DNA of 43,423 nucleotides from Dipetalonema caudispina (taxonomy: Eukaryota; Nematoda; Chromadorea; Rhabditida; Onchocercidae): assembly GCA_013365325.1 (NCBI GenBank), contig JABVXV010000437.1, positions 1 through 43,423 on the forward strand, in the 5' to 3' direction. This document shows positions 13,136-24,828 of this stretch, one piece after another. The notes below the pieces were generated by a model. It did not search any database. It was not told the origin of the DNA and worked only from the letters and a program-made list of their open reading frames with translations. A program made the translations under genes and the position numbers. The stretch's first letter is position 1. The number at the start of each line of letters is the position of its first letter.

Positions 13136-16100
13136 CTTAAATTTCATTTTAGGAATTTTAAATCTTTCATTTTAAAAGGTTATAATTTGTTAGAAAAGAA
13201 AAAAAGAGCGAAACACACTTTTCCAAAGATTACAATATTTTGTTATTGTAATTGATGAACAAACTGCTGCATCAATAGGAAAATTTGTTATTTTCCGAAA
13301 GTATTTTGTGCCATAAATCAGAAATAACAATATGTAGTAGATGAAAAATGAATGAATGTAACAAGCAGGAATGCATTTTAATACTAATTTACTGATAATG
13401 AGTAAGACCTTACAGAATGTTTGTGCAATCTTTTTTTTCCCTTGAAGCAGCAACGTTAGATATTACTATTATTATTATTATTATTATTATTATTGCAAAA
13501 ATTGATGCATTTTATAAACTGATTAAGTAACCCCTCCGTCCCCCTATCAAGTCAGATTCGTGATAAAATTAATACTTCTTCAACTTTCAATTTCAAGCCA
13601 CCCTTTGAAATCCCATTGTGCTTAAAAATTTGTAAGCCCAACTAGCTCTTATCAAGGATTTGTAATAATTTCTCAATCATAAACTTTGTGAATTCTAGTT
13701 GTATAACTCCTCCTAAAAAAGACTGAAATATCTTCAAAGATGGATAAAACAAATTAAAGATCCGGTAAAAACTAATTATAAATTCTATGCAGAATTTCCT
13801 GAAAGTGAATCCCGTTTTAGCATTTGCGGTCGATAAAACGAGTAATCATACAGCTATTGCGTCAAAGTTGTTAAATGTTGTTAGATAAGGTTTATTAGGA
13901 TTTCGGTACTACAGGACCATTGAACCATACTTTAATTTACACTATGTTAATAGTAATATGAATTTGGTATTTTGTTTTTTGATGAAAGAGGAAATTACTG
14001 ATGGATAAGTATTACACTCCCACGTACATCGAACTGTTCATTCGATCATTCAAATCAATACGTGAATTTTTGAATTTTCTATTTTTCTATAAAATCACTC
14101 CAGTACCTGTTGGATAAGGTTCCACTTAGCTAGAATTCTTAGAAAATGATTCCCGAAATGCTCGCCATATTTTGTTTTTAGTGCATTTGACGATTAGCAA
14201 AGGCTTTGGTTTAATTAAAAAGGAAATCCATTATGCCTAATTAGAATTTGGGAATTTCAAAATGCCAGATGAAAGTCAGCGAAAAAAAGCATGAAAAGTA
14301 CAACAGCAACGGCAATAGTACAAACAGTTGGGCAAAAAACGAAACAGAGCAACTTCAATACTTTCTTTTTAGTCTCAGCCGAACAATCCTTTCTACGATT
14401 TATGCTGAAAATTTGTATATTGATCGCTGTTACAATCATTTTTGAAATATTCAAAGTCTTCAGCTTTTAATTATTCCTGTCATCATCACATTTGAATTGG
14501 AAATTGAATCAATGAGATTTGAAACTTTTGCTATTAATATTTGCGTGTGTTTGTATTTGGAAATAGGAGAATATAAGTCTTCTCATCATCTTATATATAC
14601 ATATATATAAGAGAATATTTCGCTGTATTTCGTAAAATTTAATTAAAGTGATAAAATCAGAAATAAGTTTTATCAGCTTATTCTTTAATGAAATATTTCC
14701 GTACAAATAATTTGGTATATTTTCATTTCTCCTTATTTAATTTATTTCAAAAGCAAAAAAAAGAAAAAAGTGTTAACCATGGCTCCGTTTTGTATGGATG
14801 TGGTGTAAGGCCTTCTTCGAGACTTAGCTGCTTAATATTAAGCAATTGATCACGTTCATTAGCACCGTAATCAAACTTCATTCCAATCCCAGCTTTTTCT
14901 GTGCCTAAAAATCGCCCAATCCTCACTAGTTAATTAACAACAATTGTAAAGCAAATAAATATGTAAATAAGAAAAATAAACAAGAAATTACAAACAAGTT
15001 ATTGTGTATTATGGAAGTATTACTGTAAAAAAAAATTGGAAATCTTTTCATTCCTCTTTCCTATCAGTTTTTAACATCTCAGAAAAAAAATAGTTTTTCT
15101 TTATTCCATGAAAAAAATATTCCTCCTTTATTTTCCTTTAAATATCTTTTCTTTTTTTTTGTTCTACGAAAATATCGTACTGAAATTAAACAACGGTAAC
15201 TGCATTTACTATTTTCTCTGTTTTGCTATGCTTTTAATCTATGATTATTCTGACTTTCTTCATTTCGACTAGCAGAAAAAATCGACAGCCATGATTTCAT
15301 AAAACAACTAAAACAGGAAATTTCATCCATGTTGTATTGCCAGGAAGTTTTCTTATTGGATGTAATTGAATTTCGAAAATTATATTGCTTTGATGCTATC
15401 TGAGCTATTAATCATCAATTAATTTTAAATTTGATATTTCTTGCTATAAGTTTTGCAAAACCCTTATAACTTTGCAGAAATTGTAACAAGAAATATCAGG
15501 AATCTTCAAAATTCAGAACAATCTGGTGCAAAAAAAATCAAAACAAGTTAAATTTCAAATTTTGAATTGCAATTGCTAATAACTTCTGACAACACCATAT
15601 AGGAGTTATATTTTCAAATTTCTAATCAGATTTTTCTCTCAAAAAATCTACGAATACTATTGCCCGTAGTGAAATGAAAATCTTTTATTCATTTCGTGGC
15701 ACATTATAATAGTCTAAAAGGACTCGTCAACCGTTGCATGGATGAGGATTATTTTGTAGAATTTTACAACAGCCATCTGTCCTTGTAAAAATTTTGTTTT
15801 TGAATTTCCCAAGCTATATATTCCGATAGACGGAAAATTTTTTTAAAGAATTTCATAGCAATAGAATTCTTCAAAATTTTAATTACCAATGGAGTTAATT
15901 GATATCAGGACACAGTAGAAATTCTTTTCACTTCATAAAACAATGAAAAAAAGTGACAAGAAAAGACTACGAAATTTTTGACGAGAAACTGTTGTTGGTG
16001 TTGTAGCACTTTCTTCAGATAATTGAATTGTTCTATCCTGCGGTCGTTCCTCCACCTCATCATCATGTATCAATTGTCCATAACTTCTCAATGGCTACAA

Positions 16101-19100
16101 ACATCCTATTTTCCAATGATTTAATTCGAATTTTATTTACAGTGATTAGCTTCATTAATTTTGTACAATATCTCCCTTTTTTATTTATTATCACTTACAT
16201 TACTGATACCCACTGTAACAGATCTTATCCGATGATACCGGAATGCTATGCATACTAGGCTTCGGAAAGTAACTACATAATTTCAGCAAATTATTCTAGT
16301 TAAATAGGGCAAAATAAAATATGAAGACTATAACATATAACTTGAAATAACCAACCGATTGTAAGCTTTGATCAGTATTAAGTTCCAAAGTTCGAGGTTG
16401 TTCAATGCTATTATCTAACTGCTTCTGTTTATCAATGGAGCTTGTAGAATGTTGTCGTTTCTTTTTGCCCATTAACAATCGTACCAGAATTGGTGATTTA
16501 GATCGTTTCATTTCTGGTGTCATCACGTAATTTCTACGCTCTTGATCGTTCAGTTTTTGAGAAGTTCTGCTTTGAATAGCGTTTCTTGTGCTTAAAATAC
16601 CATCTTCCAATCTTAAAATTCGCGAATTTCTCGATAGAATGTTAGAAATATGATCGATAACAGTAAACCGCAAAAAAAAAAATTACATATGAAGCTAATA
16701 TGCAGCCATCATTACTTGTCTGATAATTTTCGACAAATAAGTCAGATAAAAACAGAAAGATAAAAGAAGCCACCTCTTGATTACTTGTTCTGTTTGCTCG
16801 ATTTGCGGATTTTTTGGTGAATGCTGCTGTTGCGGTGATCCATAACTTTTGGAATGTTCTGGTCCACTAGATGTACGTCTAGCAATTTGCCGTTGAACTG
16901 CTGATTTTGAATGTTGAGAATGCAATGCCTGAAAATTACTGAATTTTTTAATTCTGTGTCACTTTGGGGAATTGGTTAAATTAAATTAAAATATATCTAT
17001 GTCCCCGACAATTTTTTTATCTTCATTTCTGATCTTAATAATTCAAGTTTTGTTAGCAATACCCAGAAAATATGTAATGGGAATAGTATACCATTGAATG
17101 TTATAATCCATAAAGAATTAGTTTAAAAAAGGATTTAATATTTATGAAACTGTAGGATTATTAATGTAATTCTAGGAAATGCTACATGTCAGAAATATGA
17201 ATAAGTTCATGTTTTTTTTTTCAATATTCAAACAAATTATCAACAGTTTACTTTTTGTTGTGACTCAATATCGATCGCTGTTGGTACTCGTTTTTTAATC
17301 TTTGCCTTTCCTTTTCCGCCATCATCAGATAGTTGATGAACAACAGCTACCGCTTCAGTGCTATATTCTGGTGGTGGAGTACTCCTCATATGAACATATG
17401 TTGTCACTCCATTTTCATCTGCTGATAATTGTCGCTTCGTCATGAATCGATTCTCTGGCGGAATATCATTGATCAGTGTCTCATGCACTTTATGTACTGG
17501 TATCACTATCAAATAAAACCAATGAATCTCTCGATATTTCGGCATAATAAAATAAGAAATAAATCTTGAATGGTTTTTTACTAATCAATATTTCTAAATG
17601 CATCAACAGTATATAATCTAATCAACGCGTAGATTAAACAAAACAATTTAAAATTACAGAAAGTCAGTTCACGACCAATTCTATCATTAATAATAGGTGA
17701 TCGACATGCTTATAGATAGTTTTAATAATCTTTGTAAAACTTAACAAAAATTCTCATCTGTAATGCTTTTATCGCAAACATTTCTTGCAGCATTTTCTGG
17801 TCAATCAACAAAGAAAACAAAATTGAATTGAGATGAACACAAAAAAAAAAGGAAAAAAGTGCCAAATGCAAAAAAATTTGGCTGAAAGTACGGAATGATG
17901 AAAAAACTTATTCATAAGTCCAATACCTGTGCCAAAATTTTGAATATTGGCATATCCTCCAGCTGATACTTTTCCTTCCTTTTGTGATTTCATCACGTAT
18001 TCTCTATGTGTCATCGTCCCCGGATCATAGACATATCGCTTCATCACAGGTGTTTCTGATGAATTCCAATCTTTTAGAGCTGTCGATGTTTTCACACTTG
18101 TCGATTGTTGACCAATCAATTTGATGGGAATAATCCGTTCATGTGGAATATTTCTGCAATAAATTCTAGTTATATTTAGGAATCTTTTGGATAATGAAAA
18201 AAAAGTTTAACTTACTGTTTGTTCCATCGATCAACAGTTGTCATATGACTATTTTCAGAATCAGTGGAATCTACGCTATGAAGAATGTTCAACTGTTCAG
18301 TGAGAATCAAAAATAAAAAGAAATTGGCTGGCACAAGATATTTTGATTTTCTTCCTTCAAGCATTCATATAATATCTTAATTTTTATCTTTATCTTATCT
18401 TCGCTCATAATTCAGAAGTATCCATCCGTTGTTTTTAATGAACATAGAAAGTCAACATAATTTGCAATGTATCAAGAAGTATCATGAAGATGTGAGAAAT
18501 CAATCAACAATATTGAGCTCAACGATTGATACTATAATAAGTTAGCATAATAACTGTCCAAGAAGGATGATAATTGGGGAAGATAGGGAATTTCAAATCT
18601 CCTTCGCTTCAATCTTAAATCTGGCCAAAAAATTTCCAGATATGAAATATCAATTTTTGTTTACCAATAGAGATAGGTAAATGGTAAAAAAAATTAGTGT
18701 TTCATGTTTCTACTTAAAAAAAAAAAAAGTAATCTGTGTTAAAATGAAACGAATAATAAACGAAAACAAGTAAAGTTGTATACCTTATAGAAGGTTCTGT
18801 GAAGGTAGATGAACTGCAGTTATCGAAGAATTCAGTATTTTCGTCAGTAATAATTTGTTGCGGACTTAAACATCGGACTTGTTCGAAGAAGCGATCTAAC
18901 TCGCCCATTGAAAAATTCCAACTTATCCTTGCCTTCTGCTTTTCCATTTCATCATTTTGTTTATTTTCTACAATATTATGAGAAAGAAATGGAAAAAATA
19001 TCAATTTTAATAAATAACAAATATTTTGATAATAATAACCTTAATAATTAGTATTTTAATATAAATTATACTGTTACACTTGTTAATTCAAAATTTTTCT

Positions 19101-19225
19101 TGTCTCAAAATTACGGCAGATTTTTTCCTTATTCTAAAATTACTTTTTCTTATTTCATTTACAAAAAATTACACAATAAACAATGAATTAAACATATGAT
19201 GAATTTATTTAAATCATTGTCAATA

Positions 19226-19270
<45 letters not shown>

Positions 19271-20026
19271 AAAAAAAAACGAAAAGAAAAAAAAAAATGA
19301 AAAAGAAATGCACAATATAGTTATGTTTTGCAAATAGATAGGAAAAATATTTCCCAAAAAAAAAAAAAAAAAAAGTACCGATAAGGATGTGATGTATTGA
19401 AAGAATGTGAAAAGCATGAGAGCAACACCAGCATCATCTCATCAACAATTCTATCATTTTACAAAAAAAAAAAAAATCAAAAAAACTATTTCGAACTGTC
19501 AAAAACTCAAACATTTAGAAAACTAACATTGAATTAATATTTAATAAAAAAAAAAGAAACTTACTGATTTGATATTGTCATGCATGTTGTAACATTTGCA
19601 AAAATTATCCTAAGCTATTTTTGCATGCATACTATTTATTGTATGACTATTTATTATGGAAGATAATTTATGGTATTAAAATATAAAATTGAATAGATTT
19701 ATAATTTCAAAATTAAGATAATAAAAATCTTTCCCTAACTATTCACCGAATAATAATTCATCTAAGAACAGATAATGAAACTAAGACACTATGCTACATG
19801 TTTATTGATGTTATCATTTAATTATTTGAAATATAAGATCAAAAATTAATTTGAAATATTTAAAAAAAAAAAAATTCATTAAATAATGTTACAATACCAT
19901 TTGTTCGGTTTGTATGCCAAACAATTTCTTATCTTCGTTTTGATACAAATCAAAACTATTTACGGCTGATCACAGTACTAACCGTTTGCAATAATTCTGT
20001 ATATGCGTATGCATATATGTATATGT

Positions 20027-20085
<59 letters not shown>

Positions 20086-23000
20086 TGTGTGTGTGTGTGT
20101 GTCAATTAAACCAGTTTATTTTGGCGGGAAGTGTGAAAATCATCAAATTTTATGCTTGAATAAATTTAAAAATCACACAAAATTTGAAATCAAATCGAAA
20201 TTTTTGAAAATATTTCTTTTTTTGATAGTGGAAAATTCATCACCAACCGAATCTTATAATTCTTTTCAGATGGAAGTTTTCTAAATTTTCCTTTTCCCCT
20301 CTTTTATCTCCATTTTGCTCTTATGATTCTTTTTTTTTTTTTTTTTTTTTTTGTAGTTTAATAAGAAGATGTAGATATAAATGCGGAGGAATGAAATAAA
20401 TATAAAAAAAATCGAAATTAAAAAAAAAAAAAACAATTTTCTTCTTTTTTCCCAAATTACCCTCATTCTTTTCTTTTTTGCATACTAATTAAATATATCT
20501 ATCAGAATGTTACTGGAAAATAATCGTGAAATTTTTTCAATTTTATTTATAGCTAAACATTTCGAGATGTTACTTAAGTCATTTGAAAAGTTTTCTCGCT
20601 CGTTTTTTTCTCTAAAGAATGGCGCAAATGGAGCATGAAAAAACCATTTACGAAAGTATATACATTGTTGCGTTATTTAATTTTTTGATTTCTTTTTAAT
20701 TCGCAGTCAGGAGAAATAAAATAGGAGTTAAACAGTAAAATCATTTGGAAAAGAAATTTGTTAAAAACAGTGGAACGAGTTAAGTGACACTGATACAATG
20801 CCATGCATCAAAAATCACCTTAAAAAATTGGAAGAAACATTTGAAAAAAAAGTTGAGATTAAACCAAAACGTTGGTAATACAAAAGTACTTTTTAAATTC
20901 AATTAACAATTTTTGAATTTAATTTTAAGCTTAAATTTATTTTTTTACAAATTCGTCAAATGAACCAATTTATGAAAAAAAATAAAAGACTTTTTGCACA
21001 GAAATAGACAGTTAATAATTCCAGTGCTTCCTAAATAGATGGTATGTATCGGTGTAGTTCGTTATCAATATACCTATATCAGACAAAAGCATAAGACACC
21101 TTACGAATGATCAGTGTAATCATGTTATCATATTGTTTTCAACTAAGCTTCTAAAATAATTCGGTGGAGAATGGACGAAAAGATCTAGGCAATGGATAAA
21201 ATTAATTAATTATTGACTGATCATATCAATCATTGTGAAATATTTTGTTATGTAGAAAGAAATAAGGAAGTTATTATTACATAATTTTGCATGTTTTACA
21301 ATTAATTTAGTTAGCGGAAAATCAAAGATGAAATGTAAACATACAGATAGTCATTATTGTTTACATAAAATGAGATGATAACACAATATAAGTGTATATT
21401 CTAACTGAAAAAATAAGGAGAAAGAATGTTGGAAAAGAAGGAAATTTTATTTAAATATAAAAAAAAAAATAATCTCACATTATTTACTTTAACATGCTGC
21501 ATCATATATTAATATATGGTCATTAAGAAGATTATTATTTTTCTTGCGAATTCTTTGTTTTAACAGCAGCGATTTATGTTAAGTAAACACAATGTATAAA
21601 ACGAAAATTTTATCACTAATTATAAATAATTAATTAAAAATGCACAGGACAAAAATTTCTTTTAATCTCACTATCAAAATTTTGCTTTGTCAAAGGTTTA
21701 AAAGTGTACGAAAATGTGACGAAACACTTTTTGTTACTTGCTTGTTTAATTAGGACTTGATGTATAACTGAGGTCTTCATAATTATTTATTTGCTAACAA
21801 TAAATTGCCATTGTTAGGATAAAAAAGAAAGTATTTTCTCAAGATCTTCACGAAAAAAAGGTCAGGAATTAAGGAATTTTTTTAATCTTTTTTTAATTAA
21901 AGAAAAATTGGAAAGAAATTCTTGAATTGATGTCATTTCTAAATAATTGATATCCTATTTCACTAAGCCAACGGTTAAATCAATCTGATTACGGTTCTAT
22001 GTGGTTTAAAATGCTAAAATATTTGAAATAGTGCTATTATCAATATCAGAAATGATTCTCATATCTCTTTGTGTGAAGAAAGTAACAACTGTAGGAAAGA
22101 GAAATCAAACTTTTTGGCATAATGATTCTAATTACTAGAAAAGGCAAAAAACAAACCAAGAACGGTAATTCAACAATTTCTGCACCATTCCTATAGACAA
22201 ACAAATTTTTGAAAATTTTTTATACCAACAAGAAATTGGGAAAATAGCTGAATTCATGGTATGTGCTATTTTTTAATTGGATTAAATTAAAAAGTTCAAT
22301 TTTCGATAGCGTAAATTAAATTGGATTATCACTAATAATATCAGCTTTGGTAATATTATATAAAAGTGATGAAAGCAAAAAAAAAACTTATCAAACCTTT
22401 ATTGCTTTTTAGGAAATGATCATTGAAGAAATAGTATTTGTTCCAACTCAAATTCAAACGACGTAGCACTTGCTTGATCGATGGTGATAAGGAAGGTTTC
22501 TCATCATTTGAAGAAAAGAGTATTATTGTACTCGGTAACATATGCAGTGGAAACAAGTTGATCGTCTGAAGCAAAATTAATTCGACAGTTATGATGAAAA
22601 TCAATAGATTGAATGATCAATTATTAGTCAGCAATTTGGTAAGTAAAATTTGACAACTTACTTCCGCTATTATTTTTTCATCATTACTGATCAATTCTTC
22701 GTCAAATTTGAGGACAAGACATAATGCACTGATATGAATATGTTGACTTTCGATCAGAAAGTCATGTAATATGCAGGTTGTCGCATCTTTTGTTGATATT
22801 TCACTGAAAATTGATAGAAGAATATGATATGGTATTAGAAATAAAATATTGATACGCCCTTGTAAAAGTAAAAAAAAATTCATCAGATACCATATCCGTG
22901 CTATTGTAAAAGCAGAACGATTTCTCCAAAAACTTCAGAATGTTTTGCAGAAAGTTTTAAAAATTTCTGAATAGAGGATTCCTTCATTGTTAAAACAATG

Positions 23001-24169
23001 GGGAAATGTTTTGGTTACATATATTTGCGCAAACAGAATAGGACGAAATATAATCACTGTCGAAGATGAAAAACTTTCATCACTGAAGAAGGTACATTTT
23101 CCAATTATAAGTAATTTCTGCTCCATTAAAAATTACAGTCCATTTACCTTTCGCTAGCAATTTCCGGTGTATCGATTATTATTGGTCGAAATGGCATGGC
23201 CGTTGCATTAAACACATATTTGGTGATCGATTTCATCGGCGTACTACCTCGATCGAATATCTAAAGCTATTTCGATAATAGTAATCCAGCATAACCGGAT
23301 TTTTTTTACTTTCAACAATCAGGGTAAAGCATTCTGAAGTTACCATAATTGCTGATTCTACTACTACAATCAATTTATTCGTATAAAGTTTGAACACTAA
23401 GATTAAATTATTTTCGATCCGGCTGCTAAAACATCACAGTAAAGTTTCATCGTTTATTGATCCAATTAAACAAACTAATGTATAAATATTCTGGAAAATT
23501 TTGTTTTCCTTATTCAAGAATATCATGTGATATGAGATGAATAACAAAACATTATTAGTGCTAGATTGGTACTATATAGATCATTAAAAAAATTTAGAAT
23601 ATTTTTAAATTACTTCATCAGCGATTTTATATCGAGTACCATCGAATTTAGCACCATAAAAATAATTACACATACAATCAATTAGATTTGATTTATTACT
23701 TCCAGTTGGTCCAACTAATAAAATAATGCGATCGGTACGTCTCATGTTATCTGGAAATAAATTTCGATAAACGATTTATTTTGGATGATGACCGAGAACT
23801 AGTTTTAATCGAGATTCCTAGATGATTAAGTAACAGTGAGTGAAAACTCAGCTATTTACTTCCTTCTTTCTGGAATTATTTCTCCCAGCTGTGAAAACTT
23901 GGTTTGGACTTTTTTTTTGACTTCAAAACTATTATATACTAAAGAGAAGAAAAAGAAAGTATTTCACCTTGCTCGAAAGGCGTACATTCTAAATTTATTC
24001 ATAAATTTAAATTGCACATTTTGCCGTTCTTTAAGAAAATATTTCCTACCTTTTGAAGCACCAGCAAAAACAGTACGTACATTACCCACATCGAATTCTT
24101 CACCAGCAAACTTGCTTACTGTTTGCTGTGCCGAAATTTCGGCATTAGTGTCTACCATTGTTCGAGCTT
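12961..24169 (-). CDS. P-loop GTPase-like protein (AIG1/GIMAP- and septin-like fold) with degenerate G motifs and a C-terminal membrane anchor
   Basis: Exons on the minus strand: 24169-24050, 23750-23614, 23260-23148, 22803-22662, 22565-22397, 18967-18784, 18275-18216, 18153-17927, 17505-17252, 16928-16774, 16629-16356, 16094-15971, 14904-14778, then 13135-12961 or 14404-14257. Every junction keeps phase, giving about 745-755 codons. The upstream exon carrying the start was not found; exon 24169-24050 contains a possible internal Met. The G domain comes first: RIILLVGPTGSNKS (P-loop), IIIDTPE (switch II position), HISALCLVLKFDEELISNDE, and FFNDHF, where relatives have FNNSALF. A helical part (WNFSMGELDRFFEQV) follows, then a long Ser/Thr/Pro-rich and basic linker, an acidic stretch (DDEVEERPQD) and the anchor. 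Relatives have GxxGxGKS and DTPG, and here both glycines are replaced, so GTP binding or hydrolysis may be lost. The family placement is from motif order; the exact orthologue is unknown. An intron of 3.4 kb (18,968-22,396) holds most of the simple repeats. Confidence 0.83.
13136..14256. other. Between the two terminal exons; (ATT)n microsatellite
   Basis: No further coding exon was recognised between the alternative last exons. A pure ATT/ATA-type triplet run lies at 13,461-13,494. Confidence 0.6.
14257..14404 (-). CDS. Terminal exon A of the GTPase-like gene: alternative C-terminal anchor
   Basis: The exon follows a good AATTTTCAG acceptor and has the same phase as terminal exon B, so it can also join exon 14904-14778, reading ...KTEP-C-INRRKDCSAETKKK. 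A different hydrophobic helix follows (FCPTVCTIAVAVVLFMLFF), with a TGA stop at 14,257-14,259. Both tails start with an N-x-R-R-type basic patch, but the membrane sequences differ. The simplest reading is a choice of last exon. It could instead be a decayed duplicate of exon B. Confidence 0.55.
19227..19298. repeat. Long poly-A / A-rich tract in an intron
   Basis: About 42 uninterrupted A residues occupy 19,227-19,268, followed by A-rich sequence to about 19,298; a second run lies at 19,358-19,374. It is in the 3.4-kb intron of the GTPase-like gene. Exact lengths of such runs are prone to assembly error. Confidence 0.95.
20023..20102. repeat. (TG)n microsatellite
   Basis: About 80 bp of nearly pure TG dinucleotide with two TATG interruptions, in the same intron. 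A 23-base T run lies at 20,330-20,352. The open frame that runs through the TG block is an artefact of the repeat. Confidence 0.97.
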
Positions 24170-24796
24170 CTGAAAGCAAAATTTACGCACTAATTGATCG
24201 ATTCAATCTAACAATTAATATATCGAATGAAATAACGGGGAAGATAAGCTAGCGAATCAATTGAATCTTTCTTTATCTACTTCTGTATTTATATCAGGAT
24301 ACTGAATTACTGACATTTTGCGCCATTCTATTTTTTATGCTGAACACCATTTTTAATAATCATACGCAAGCCAAGTGAAATAATTGAGATCAATGAATAT
24401 CAATTGTTTTTGATTCCTTATAATGATAGCCGATAAAAGCCAACTTGTTCTCATAACTAATAGCTTAACGAGCAAATAATTGTAACCTAATGTATTTTGA
24501 GTCTTCTACAAGTAAAGATTGTCATCAGTAATATTTAAGGCGTTCTTGAATTGTAAACGAATAAAAAAAAAAAAACTGTATAGCATATCCAGAAATTTTC
24601 TCATTTTCAAGTGAAAATATATGTCATAGGATAAATTATATAGCATTTACAACGTTCGCAAAAATAAAAGGAAAAAGAGTTGCATAAGATGGCTATAATC
24701 GTAACAATAGCAATAATAGCATTAACGATGATAATAATAATAATGATTAATAATGATAATAATAGTAATAATGATAATAACAATATTAATAATAAC

Positions 24797-24828
<32 letters not shown>

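Noticed and set aside
13190..13453. 87-codon hydrophobic minus-strand frame considered as a third alternative anchor
   Set aside because: No in-phase acceptor and no basic start like those of the two supported terminal exons.
15710..15790. Short Cys-containing minus-strand exon candidate (CCKILQNNPHPCN)
   Set aside because: It does not fit the phase between exons 16094-15971 and 14904-14778, which already join in phase.
20003..20284. 93-codon plus-strand frame of Val/Cys repeats
   Set aside because: It is a translation of the (TG)n microsatellite.
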